64,000 nt of DNA, taken from an uncultured bacterium (GTDB taxonomy: Bacteria > Verrucomicrobiota > Kiritimatiellia > CAIKKV01). Of the stretch, positions 28,930 to 38,800 are shown piece after piece. A program made the position numbers and the translations under genes. Below the pieces are notes generated by a model, which ran no database searches, had not been told where the DNA came from, and worked only from the letters and a program-made list of their open reading frames with translations. The stretch spans positions 124,001-188,000 of the forward strand of contig CALHRZ010000003.1 in assembly GCA_938038445.1 (NCBI GenBank), given 5' to 3'. Each line of letters begins with the position of its first letter. The first letter of the stretch is position 1.

Positions 28930-31344
28930 ATGATGGCGATCGCGAAAGGGACAATTCCGGAAACGACGGGAACCGATCGGAACGGCCATCCGATTTTGGG
29001 CGGTCTTCCCTTGGCGAAGGGGCGATGGAAAGAAGGGAACCATTTTCTGCTTCGGTTTATGGAGGGTGGAAAGTCTTTTCCGGTGGAAGGGACTCCGGCC
29101 GCCTGGTGGCCGGACCATTCGGTCAAATGGCTGCGGCTCAGCGGGATTGTGGATCTTCGGGGCGGGTCCTCCAATCCATTTGAGTTAATGGCGGTCGGCG
29201 GGGAAGGGAGTGGTGGATCGGGGCTGGTGGTTCGGCGGTTACCGGGGATTTTGGAGGTTATGGGGGGGCTTCTAAAGGTCCGGCTGTCGCCGGACGTTCA
29301 TCGTGCTCTTGAGATTCGGGGAGAAGATGATCGTCTTTGGACACGGGCGCCGGGGTTATCCGCGCAGCTCCGGTTGGCGGATGCGGATGGGGAGCGGCGA
29401 GGGCGGATCGTGTGGACGTTTGAGGAGGGGATGCCCTGTGTGACGGTGGAGACAAAGGAGCGGGTGGTGCTTCGGCTTGCAGGTCGTTTTGTTGAAAACG
29501 GCCGTTTGGTCGGCGAATTGATTGTGTTTTTCGAGATCTTACGCGGGGCGCGGCGGCTTGGGCTTCAGCCGGTCTGGATCTATTTGGGGGATCCGGATCG
29601 CGATCGGGTGGCGGAGCTTTCGCTTGTGTTGCATACGGCCGTCGGTGGTGAATCGGCCCGATTCGGATTTGGCGGGGATCGGGCGCGGGGGTATTGGGAC
29701 GCTTGCCAATGGCTGCCGGACGGTCCACGATGGCCGCACGGCCGGCTGGTGCAGATGGGGTCCTCTTTTTGGCGGCTGGAGAAGCGGACGGGGCCGGCGG
29801 GGAGCTGGGTGAAGATACGGGAAGGGCTGCGTTCGAGAGGATGGATGCATCTGGGGGATGCACGAGGTGGTGTAACGGGAGCGATGCGTTATTTCTGGCA
29901 GGAATATCCACGCGCGTTACAAGTGAATGCCGACTTGGGCGATCTGACCTTCGGGCTTATCCCTTCGGATACGGAGCCGCTGGACTTGCGCCGGTATTCT
30001 CCCGTGATCCTGGGGAGCACGACATACGAGTCGGGGGGGGGCGCTTTTCCTGCGCAGACCCATGGGGCGACAGGCATTGCGAAATCGTCGGAACTTGCGC
30101 TTTTTTTCCACGAAGCAGGGTATGCGGAACGGGAGGCGGAGGAAGAGGGTCTATTCTGGAGTGAGCCGGCGCGCGTGCTTCCCGATCCCCAGTCCTTTTG
30201 CGAAACCGGCGCGGCGGGTCCGTTAGCGGTTCATCCTCCGGCGGGGTACGAGGATCATGAGCGGGAGCTGGTCGATCTCACGGATTTCCTTCTGAAGGAG
30301 CGAGAGGTTCAAGGGTGGTACGGATTTCTGAATTGGGGGGATGTGATGTCTGCCTATTACAGTGACCGAGGACAGTGGGCGTTTGACGATGGGGGTTATG
30401 CCTGGGTGAACACGGAAGGGCTTCCGGATCTTGGATTGTGGCTTATGGCGTTTCGCCATGCGCGGCCGGACTGGATGGAAGGGGCCATCGCGATGACCCG
30501 TCACAACCGGGATGTGGACATGTATCATCGGGGGAACTTTAAGGGCGTCGGGTCTCGGCACAATGTGAACCACTGGGGATGCAAGGACAAGGAATGGCGT
30601 GTTTCCATGCCGTTGGTGAAACGGTTTCACGATTATGTAACCGGCGATCCATGGACGAGGGAAGTCATTCTTGAAACGGTAGCGATCTATCAGAGTTATG
30701 AGCGCACAGCGGCGACGGCGCCCTCGATGGCCTCGGCGTTGGCGGGTGTCATGGTGAAAGCCGAGATGACGGGGGAGGCGAAGGATTTTGAGACCGTTCG
30801 GCATCTGTTGGATCTTTATGCTCGCGCGATTGGACCCGATGGCCAGTTTGCCCGTTCCCTTCACGCCAACCTGGCGACGGGAGAGGGAAATCCCGTTGAG
30901 GATGGCCGAAATCTGATGGGGTCGTACTTCTTTCTCCAAACCTTTGGGGGGCAACATGCGCTCGTCGAGGCGGTCGAGAACTACGGCCATGAAGGACTTC
31001 GGCACGCGTTGATCCGGTTTGCCGAACTGTGCGTGGCGGGTCGGTTTGACGAAACGGTTTGGCAACCGTATCAGCGGCCTTCGCCACATGATGCGATGAT
31101 GTTTTTGGCGTTGGCCTGGCGGGCGACGGGCGACATCCGTTATCGGAACACGATTGCGGAGGAGATGAAAAAGGGGAAGGGTGGAGAACGCGTATGGCGT
31201 CGGTTGGAATGGATTGGTGGGGACGGCTTATGGGAGGAGCCGAAGCGGCGCCATTTGGCGGGTCTGACGCGGAAGAACAAGATCACGTGCAGTTTGGGCG
31301 CTCTGATGCATCTCTGGCCTTACGGGTATTGGGCGCTTCTGTGA
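28930..31344 (+). CDS. YetA/PcRGLX-like protein, candidate exo-rhamnogalacturonan lyase (PL26-like)
   Basis: An 804-residue protein. The start region (LPLAKGRWKEGNHF, then PAAWWPDHSVKWLRLSG near residues 60-75) resembles the RIFT-barrel N-domain of PcRGLX/YetA-like proteins, followed by a long beta-rich part and a C-terminal alpha/alpha-barrel-like half with WGDVMSAYYSD, HNRDVDMYHRGNF, GSRHNVNHWGCKD and PSPHDAMMFLALAWRATGD. PL26 enzymes of this group split rhamnogalacturonan I backbones from the end. The ATG at 28930 has GGAG 7 bases upstream; a longer open frame upstream is not family-like. No signal peptide is seen, so it seems cytoplasmic. It is divergent from the symporter. The family is my best reading, the activity inferred. 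Confidence 0.7.
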   Translation: MMAIAKGTIPETTGTDRNGHPILGGLPLAKGRWKEGNHFLLRFMEGGKSFPVEGTPAAWWPDHSVKWLRLSGIVDLRGGSSNPFELMAVGGEGSGGSGLVVRRLPGILEVMGGLLKVRLSPDVHRALEIRGEDDRLWTRAPGLSAQLRLADADGERRGRIVWTFEEGMPCVTVETKERVVLRLAGRFVENGRLVGELIVFFEILRGARRLGLQPVWIYLGDPDRDRVAELSLVLHTAVGGESARFGFGGDRARGYWDACQWLPDGPRWPHGRLVQMGSSFWRLEKRTGPAGSWVKIREGLRSRGWMHLGDARGGVTGAMRYFWQEYPRALQVNADLGDLTFGLIPSDTEPLDLRRYSPVILGSTTYESGGGAFPAQTHGATGIAKSSELALFFHEAGYAEREAEEEGLFWSEPARVLPDPQSFCETGAAGPLAVHPPAGYEDHERELVDLTDFLLKEREVQGWYGFLNWGDVMSAYYSDRGQWAFDDGGYAWVNTEGLPDLGLWLMAFRHARPDWMEGAIAMTRHNRDVDMYHRGNFKGVGSRHNVNHWGCKDKEWRVSMPLVKRFHDYVTGDPWTREVILETVAIYQSYERTAATAPSMASALAGVMVKAEMTGEAKDFETVRHLLDLYARAIGPDGQFARSLHANLATGEGNPVEDGRNLMGSYFFLQTFGGQHALVEAVENYGHEGLRHALIRFAELCVAGRFDETVWQPYQRPSPHDAMMFLALAWRATGDIRYRNTIAEEMKKGKGGERVWRRLEWIGGDGLWEEPKRRHLAGLTRKNKITCSLGALMHLWPYGYWALL

Positions 31345-31347
31345 GCG

Positions 31348-32280
31348 TTACAACACGCCTTTCATCGCCTCCTTGAAGCGGGCTTGACGGGCGGGATGTT
31401 CCTGAAAGCGGGTCGCGGCGGCGGAGCCGAGAAGCGCCTGGATCGTTTTAATGCGTTCCTGGGGTGGGGGGTGGGTTTTGCCGAAACCGGCTCCGCCGGG
31501 TTGGACACGGGGGATCATGGCTTCCAACATTTCGAGGAGCGCGGCGGGGTGATATCCGAGGCGCCGAAGGATTTCGATGGCGGCGGCGTCGGCTTCCCTT
31601 TCTGCAGCGCGGGAATAGCCGTTGACGATAAGGGTTTTGGTGATGTCTTCCACCGTTCCCTGGAACTGTTCCGTGAGCATCTTGAGTTGTTCGCCGCCCA
31701 TGGCTTTGGCGCCTTCTGCGAGTACGGTTACGGTGGCCTGTGTGATCCGGCCCTGGCGGATGGAGGCGAGTCCGTGGCGGTGCTGGATGTGGCCGATTTC
31801 ATGGGCGAGGACTGCCGCCAAAGCCGATTCGTGTGCGCAGCATCGGATCATCCCACGAGTAACGAAAATGAAGCCGCCGGGCGCGGCGAAGGCGTTGACT
31901 TCGTCGGAATCCAAAATAAGAAATCGGTATCCGCCGAAAGTTTGGGGCATATCTGAAACCATGGCCAGGGCTTGGCCGAGGGTGTTGAGATAACGGGTTG
32001 CCTGGGGGTGTTCGAGTGGAGGGTACTGGCCAAGGATAGTCGCACCCACCGCGCGGCCGATGTAATATTCATTTTCGGGTGTCATCACTTCGGAGGCTTT
32101 TACGATGGCATCGGTCGAGCGGGTGATGGCTTGGGCTTGATCCTGCGTAATGATACCGGTGGCTGCGGCGAGGCCGGCGCCGGCGTCCGTTACGGTTTTG
32201 ACGGCTTGGCAGGAGGCCAAGAAGAGGACGGGGAGGAAAAGGAGAAGGAGGACCGTATGACTCCTGGCACCGAGGCTCAT
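31348..32280 (-). CDS. M48-family metalloprotease, outer-membrane-associated lipoprotein
   Basis: A 310-residue zinc protease. The N-terminal signal ends in the lipobox LASC (residues 21-24), so it should be lipidated at Cys24. The catalytic HEIGH is at 160-164, with the third ligand Glu in AEREADAAAI further on, as in BepA/LoiP-type periplasmic M48 proteases that handle misassembled outer-membrane proteins. Its ATG overlaps the stop of the upstream SH3-protein gene (ATGA), so the pair is probably coupled. It is convergent with the YetA-like gene, 3 bases away. Confidence 0.9.
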   Translation of the reverse strand: MSLGARSHTVLLLLFLPVLFLASCQAVKTVTDAGAGLAAATGIITQDQAQAITRSTDAIVKASEVMTPENEYYIGRAVGATILGQYPPLEHPQATRYLNTLGQALAMVSDMPQTFGGYRFLILDSDEVNAFAAPGGFIFVTRGMIRCCAHESALAAVLAHEIGHIQHRHGLASIRQGRITQATVTVLAEGAKAMGGEQLKMLTEQFQGTVEDITKTLIVNGYSRAAEREADAAAIEILRRLGYHPAALLEMLEAMIPRVQPGGAGFGKTHPPPQERIKTIQALLGSAAATRFQEHPARQARFKEAMKGVL

Positions 32281-32759
32281 GGTGTTGCACCTTGGGGGGT
32301 GAGACCGCCTTTTTCCAGGAAGGCGCGGATTTCGGGTAGGGGAATGTTTTGTTTTTCCATCCGATCTATTACGACGAAGGGCAGATCAGGATGGGCGGCT
32401 TTCATTTGTTTTTCGACCTGGGCGGTGAACCCTTTTCCGGCAAGGGCCACCTCATCGCTGCTTGCTCGGACGGACGTATCGGTACCGGCTTGGAGGGCGA
32501 GGGCTTTAGGCGTCAATGCAGTCACATGAATCCAGCCGACGGGGGCATCGGGGCGCGATTCGGGCCGGACCTTCTTCCAGGCGCCGGAGGTGTCGAGGGC
32601 GTGTACGCGTTCCCCGTATTCGAGCGTTGCGGTGATGGGGGCAAACGGGGCGGGGGACGCTCGAAGGGGGGCGGTACGAATTTGGACGTAAAGGAGTTCC
32701 GTTGCTTGAAGGGGAAGCGCGCAGGCAAGAAGCCCTGCGAGACGCGAAAGGGTTTTCAT
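32277..32759 (-). CDS. exported SH3-like domain protein
   Basis: A 160-residue product with a signal peptide (MKTLSRLAGLLACALPLQATE). The mature start, LLYVQIRTAPLRASPAPFAPITATLEYGERVHALDTSGAWKKVRP..VGWIHVTAL, is a bacterial SH3 (SH3b) domain of the kind that binds cell-wall or protein ligands. The last third (EVALAGKGFTAQVEKQMKAAHPDLPFVVIDRME) is helical and unassigned. I chose the ATG at 32759 because AGGAG precedes it by 7 bases; an ATG at 32765 sits too close to that site. It is coupled to the M48 protease gene downstream and has its own promoter at 32785-32813. The shared operon suggests a periplasmic partner or adaptor role. Confidence 0.75.
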   Translation of the reverse strand: MKTLSRLAGLLACALPLQATELLYVQIRTAPLRASPAPFAPITATLEYGERVHALDTSGAWKKVRPESRPDAPVGWIHVTALTPKALALQAGTDTSVRASSDEVALAGKGFTAQVEKQMKAAHPDLPFVVIDRMEKQNIPLPEIRAFLEKGGLTPQGATP

Positions 32760-32784
32760 CACCATGCTCCTACCTACTTTTTCG

Positions 32785-32813
32785 ATCATAAGAAAAGGGT
32801 GAAAAATTCTCAA
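32785..32813 (-). promoter_or_regulatory. predicted promoter of the SH3-M48 pair
   Basis: On the minus strand TTGAGA (32813-32808) and TATGAT (32790-32785) are exactly 17 bases apart, a strong sigma70-like match, placed about 25 bases before the SH3-protein start at 32759. Confidence 0.55.
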
Positions 32814-32837
32814 GCCTTCTTATGGAGGGCTCGAATT

Positions 32838-35800
32838 TCAGGACCCTTCCGAACGGGATACCGCAGGGTTGGGTTGTCTTGGGGAGGGAGGGTTTGTTTC
32901 GGACAATCCCAGGATTTTGATCGGGACGCGTTTCCCCGTTTGGGAATCCTGGAAAAAGAGATAAACCTTTCCGGATTCTTCCTGGGGTTTAACACCGGTG
33001 TAGTGTTGCACTACGAGCCGGTTGGTGCCGAGATGGAGCCGGCCGGTTTGTTGCACGGAAGCCGGGAGGATGTCCAAACTGTCTGCCGATGGTAAGGTCA
33101 GAGCAGGCCGATGGTCATAGAGGAGGGTTTCATTGAGCCAAACACGACCTTGGAAAAAAACGGGAGGTTTTTGATCGCCTTTTTGCCTCCGGTCTTCGAT
33201 GACCGTGTTGCCCAGAAGCAAAAATCGGGAGGATTCATATCCAAGGGTGAAGGTGACGTTTTGCTCGCGTTCCGAATACACCTGAGTGGCCGCCGTAATG
33301 AGGGAATGGGGCGGCGGCAAAGGGTCGTCGAAGGCCAAGGCGCTGTGGAAGATGCGATGACTCCATTCCTTAGGGGGCTCTCGGTTCGTAAAGACTTGCG
33401 ATGGGTATTGCCAAGGATTATCTGGAGTGTCGCGGGACTTCTGGTCCTGGGCGGTGTTAACGCGGATTGTCGACTGGGCCGTAAAAATGTTTTGTTGCAC
33501 CCAAATCCACCAGGGGGATTCTGTGCGCAAACGGACCCGCGCCTTGTATACTTGTTCCATTCCCGAATCCAATGCCACGGTGCATGACACGGTATAGAGC
33601 CCTTCCTGAACCTCGGGGGCGATGGGTTTGCAGGGGATCGAGAGGATTTCCATTTTGGAAGGAGGAATCGCCAAAAGGCTCTCCGTCGTTTGGCCTTCCC
33701 ATCCGTTCGGGAGTATCGGTTTGATCCGAACATTCCTTGTCACTGTTGTTCCATTGAAAATCGTCAGGATAGCCGCTCCGCCTGTCGAGACACCGATTGT
33801 CGGGGGTTCGACATCCCAGGGATTGATCAGCAGTCGGGGGCGGGCGCGCGCCAGCACATTACTGCTGGGTCCCAATAGGCGGACAGGGAGGGACAGGTCG
33901 CGTTCGCGTGCCTGACGGGCGACGTCGCGTGTTATTATTGCCGCAATTCGGAAGGGGGTCCATTTCCCGGGAGTGGTCTCAACGCGCAATCCATTTCCTC
34001 CGTCCGGGAAACAAGCGGACGGCAGGGGCAGATCGAGCGTGACCGTCAAAGGCGCTGTCGTTCGGTTTCGCACGCGGCCGGACAGTTCCACGATCCCCAC
34101 GTCGGGCACACGCAGATCCGGAAAATCGTCCATTTCGAACTCGCATACGGGTGGGACGAGAAGCGGATATCCCTCTAATGCATCCAACGAGGCATTCGCT
34201 GCCGTGAGCCGCATGAGCGCGGGGCCTTCTTCGCACGTTGGGTCCAGAGTCAAGGCAAACGGCAGATCGGCCGATCCCTCGGGTGGAATGGTCCATCTGT
34301 TTTGCGCGACGGTTGCCGTTAGGCCGTCGCATCCGCCTGTAGCGAGGGCCACGCCTTCCAAGTGGATCGACTTTCCGCTGCGGTTTTGTAGATGGAGCGT
34401 TCCGCTGTGCGATCTCCCCCTCAACAGCAATGCGTCCATGTTCCATTGGGCCGTGAGAGACCTCACCGGTTCATCGTGGCGTGAGGGAGGCAAAATGGTA
34501 AGATTTACAGCGGCTTGGACACCTGCCGTGCGGTCGAACACGGCCAGGGTTGTCGGCCCTCGGGGGTCGGAATCTGCAATCCAAAAATCGAATACGGCTC
34601 GCCCCTGCGCGGTCAAAACGCGCATGAGTGTGTTGGAGATCGGCTGGCCTTGGCCGTCGAGCAGGCAGGCTTCGAGCGTGTGACTGCGGCGTATCCGTTG
34701 ACCGTCCGTGCGGCGTACGATTCCTTCGACTTTCATGGAGCGACCGGCCTGTGGGGTTGCAGTTTCCACGCGCACTTCCAGGATGCTCGCCGGTTCTTCG
34801 AGCAGGGAGAGTACGGCTCCTTCGCCGGCGCGCAGGGGAATCTCCACGAAGCGGATTTCTCCTTGCGTCTGAACGGGGTAGGAAACATCCCGTTTCATGT
34901 CATAGAGGCGGCGGATTGATGGGTCACCCAGCGCCACATGCGCCGTTATCCGTGCTGGCAGGAGCCACACTTCCTGCACTTCGACAGACTCGTCCCCTTT
35001 TTCCATCCGGAGTTCATATACCCCGTCTTCCAGCTTTAAGGAGGGGCCGACCGCTTCCCAAAGCCATTCCCTGGAGGCGGGAAAAGCGCGCAGGTGGGCG
35101 ATGGGGGTCGGCTTCTGTTGGGTCATGGATTTTCGGCTGGGGGCAGGGATTGGCTGGCCATCGCGCGTCAGGAAGAATCGTGCGGCCCAGTCGGTTTGGT
35201 TCGGGAGTTTTCCCACTCGTCGTTTCACCCAGAGCACGGCGTCGGCAGAATTTGTCTGGGTCCAACGCAAGGTTATTGGGGCGGAGGGATCGGGGGAGTC
35301 TGGAAGGACCGGCCATTGTGCCAACCGCTCGTCGGACCGATTTTCGATTCCCCACGAGGAGAGCGAACCATCCAGTGTATCGTTTGCCTGCACGAGCAGG
35401 TAGCGCTGAGTGTCGTCGTCGGTGTTGAGAGTATGGCACATGAAACGGTTGTCCACGCGCCCGAGGGTATCGAGGACTTTTCCCGGCGCGGCTATTCCCA
35501 CCTGCCGGAGCAGCGCCTCGAGGAAAGCGGCCCAGTTCGGGAGGTTTTCCGGTGTGATTTCGGGTTCGATTTTAAGAAACACGAACCGCCCCTTGCCGAT
35601 CATTCCGAAGATCAGACTCTGCGTTTCCGAAAGTTTTGCGGAGGGTTCGATTTCGATGGCGGGGCCTTGTTTTCCTTTGATGCGGAGCCCTTCGACTCCC
35701 GGTATCAGTGCCGCCAGTGGCGCCAGATCTGCCATAGTCGGTTCTCCCCGCGCGGCGGCATCCCGGATTCGAACTCCAAACGCTGCCGCCACCGCGGGCG

Positions 35801-38800
35801 TTCCGTTTGCGGTCGTCAGAAGCGTGGCTCCGTTTTCGACCGCCTGCCGCAACGTCTTCTGCAAGGAGTCGTTGATGTTCATCCCCCCGGCGTCAAGGAT
35901 TAAGAGTTGGCCGAGGGGATCGGACGATTGATTCGGCTGGATTCCCATTCGGAAGAGTGCTTCCAAGAACAGCCCGTCGGTTCCAAGATTCAGGACTTGG
36001 GGGTGCACGGCGTTTTGAACGTAGCACAAGGCGGGCTCGTAGGGCCGCACGGATGCGATGACTTCGGCGTAGGTTTGACCGGATTCCGTGCGGCTGCCGT
36101 CGGGGTTGAAAAGTTTCCGGCCATAAGTGTCGCCCGGCGCATAGACGAGAATATTCCGCCCGCCTGCGGCGACTGCGGACCATACCACGCGTGCCTGTGT
36201 CGGGAACCGGGTTTCGGATGCCATGCCGAGGAGCCAGGTCATTGGAGCGCGTCCATGGATGGCGAGCCAGCCCTGACGGAATATGGGGAACCATTCCATA
36301 CGGTTCCAGGGGTAACCGCGCATGTGCATGCAGTCGTAAAAAGGGCCGCCTGCTCCCATGCCGGGCTCGATGTGGAGGTAGGGATTGCCTTCGCGCAGCC
36401 AGTCGCCGTGCATGCGAAGCACGGCATCGCGGGAGGTGTAGAACAACCAGCTCAAGGCGTGCTGCACTGGGACTCGGTTGGTTCCAAATAAAAACGGGAA
36501 ACCGTCGGTCGGCTTTTCTTTTTCCGGCGTGTCGGCCAAGGTGTAGCGAAGCTCCTCCCAGGAGGCCAATTCGGTTCCCAAATGCCGATTGAGGGCAGCC
36601 AGGGTTTCGTGGCGATCTTGGAGCAACCGGATGTATTGGACGGGCCGTCCATTTCGCCATGAAATGGACGATGCTTCTTCAATCAGATTGACCGCCATCG
36701 CGCGGGCGTTGGCGCGCGAATCGACCCCCTGTTGAATCCAACGGGCACGTTCCGTGTCGGCAATTGTGTTGTCCAAATACTGGTTACCGAGCGCTTCGGG
36801 GATGATTCTGATGGAAGGGGGTTGGAGAATGGCATATTCGTATGGGAATCCCGGCACCCGAAGGAAGTTGCCATAGCCGTGGGTCGTGTTTAACCCGATT
36901 TTCCGCCGCGGTTCCGGCCCTTCGGGAGTGGCGGTGTAGGAGGCCCACTCTTGCCAGAGCATGACGTGGCGGTCTCGGTAATGCGCCGGGACGGCCAATG
37001 GGGCCGTGGTTCTTGCATAGGTCCGGCCTTGGGCATCGCCGAGCTCTGCGGTCCATGCGTACTGCCCGGGAGGAAGCGGAGGGAGCAATCCCGCGATGTC
37101 GAAGAGGACTTCGGCAGCAGGAGTCAGCGTACCCGGCCAAGGTTTGCGCCACATTTTGTAGCACCTTCCCGAGTCTTCGTTCACGAGGGCGAGGCGCACT
37201 TCTCCGTTGGGGAGGGAGTTAGGGCGCGGATCCACGATGTGCAAGGTGATGGGAGGGAGGGGGATCGGGGTCTGCCTGCCACGATAGGTTTTGGAATCTT
37301 CAGGCGGGAATTTCAGTTGTGTCTTTCCTGGTTTGGCATCCTCAATTGGGAGCCCATTGGGCGACGGCCATGGGATTGGAGGGCCGTTGTCTCCTAGAAT
37401 GGGCGGGGCCGCGAGGGTCAGTCGAAAGCGCCCCTGAACGTCCACGGAGCGGGTCCATGCGTGGAGCGTGTTTCCGTTCGAATCGTTCAGAGCGAACATT
37501 AGCGTGTAAAGACCCATTTCGCTTTCATCCGGCAGCATTAGGTGTATTGTTTCGTGAAGCACGTTGCCGCGTTTCCCATCGACTTTGGGCCCCTGCATCT
37601 CGACGGCTTTATCCCCGCGCGGATTGAAAACGGAGAGCACTGGAATCAGACCGGCGCCATCCTGGTGAAAGGTTACGGCCACCTTTGCGGGGAACGGCCT
37701 TCCGACCTCGATTAATGGGCGTTCGACGGGGGGGACGCTGGCGGGGTTTAACGCCGTTGGATCGGCTTGGGAAGGAGCCGTTGGCTTATTTCCACGGGGT
37801 TCGTTGCGCCAGTCGATGGTGGCGATTTTCCAAGCTGGGCCTTCTGTCAACCAGGCGAAGAGTTGGGACAACGCGGCCTGCAAGGCCGGCAGCAGGTCGG
37901 GGCTGCTGGGTTCCAGCAATCCTTTACTGGGGCTTTCCAGTTCCCATCCGGAGAGCACCCGATTGACACTGGCTTCCAAACTTGTGGGATTCTCCGAAAC
38001 CATTAAGACGCCACCGCGACCGATCGGCTGGTAACCGTAATATAGGTCTTTGGGCGAGGGAGGGGTTCTCACGGTCGGGGGATGGGGGGGGACGCCATCC
38101 AAGGAAGGAAATTGAGGATTTTGTTCGAAGCGGTCTGGAAACAGGCGGTTCCAGGGTCCGGGGATATAGCGGGCATAGGCATACAAATGCTGGTTGTTTT
38201 GTCGGTCGGCATCGGCGCCCCAGAACATGGAAGGCACATCGAGGATCAACCTTCCTCCGCGCCGGGCGTAGTGATACAACCGCCACATGAATGCCGGGTG
38301 GGTTTGGTAGGGCATCAGCTTATGGACCACCAACAGCGTGAAATTCGGACGGCCCTCCCGGTCGAACGTCAACGACTGGAAACATCGAGCCATGCCATCG
38401 CCGCCCCAGTCGCGCCGATAGGGATTCGGGGCAAAGAAATCGGCCAGGACTCCTCTTTCGAACTCTTTTGCGAGTCGATCGCGGTAAAAGAAATGAGTTG
38501 CCTTTTCCCAGGCTGCGGCGCCGACCACCGCGAATCGCAAATCCTTGGAGCCTGGCCACAGCGGGTTGAACTCGAGCGGTTGATTGTTTAATTTCGAAAT
38601 GGCCTCATGGACAAAGAACCGGGTCCATTCATCTGGGTGATGGACGTAGGCATTGAGAACCGGCAAGGCTTCCGGCGTGCCCAGCTCGCCCAAACTATAC
38701 AGAATGGTTTCACGCAACAGGGTTGCATCCATCGGGTTGTCCGGGTCGCGGTCCGCTTCTCGGAGCCATGTTTCGAGCGGGGGGATGGCATCCGGGATTT

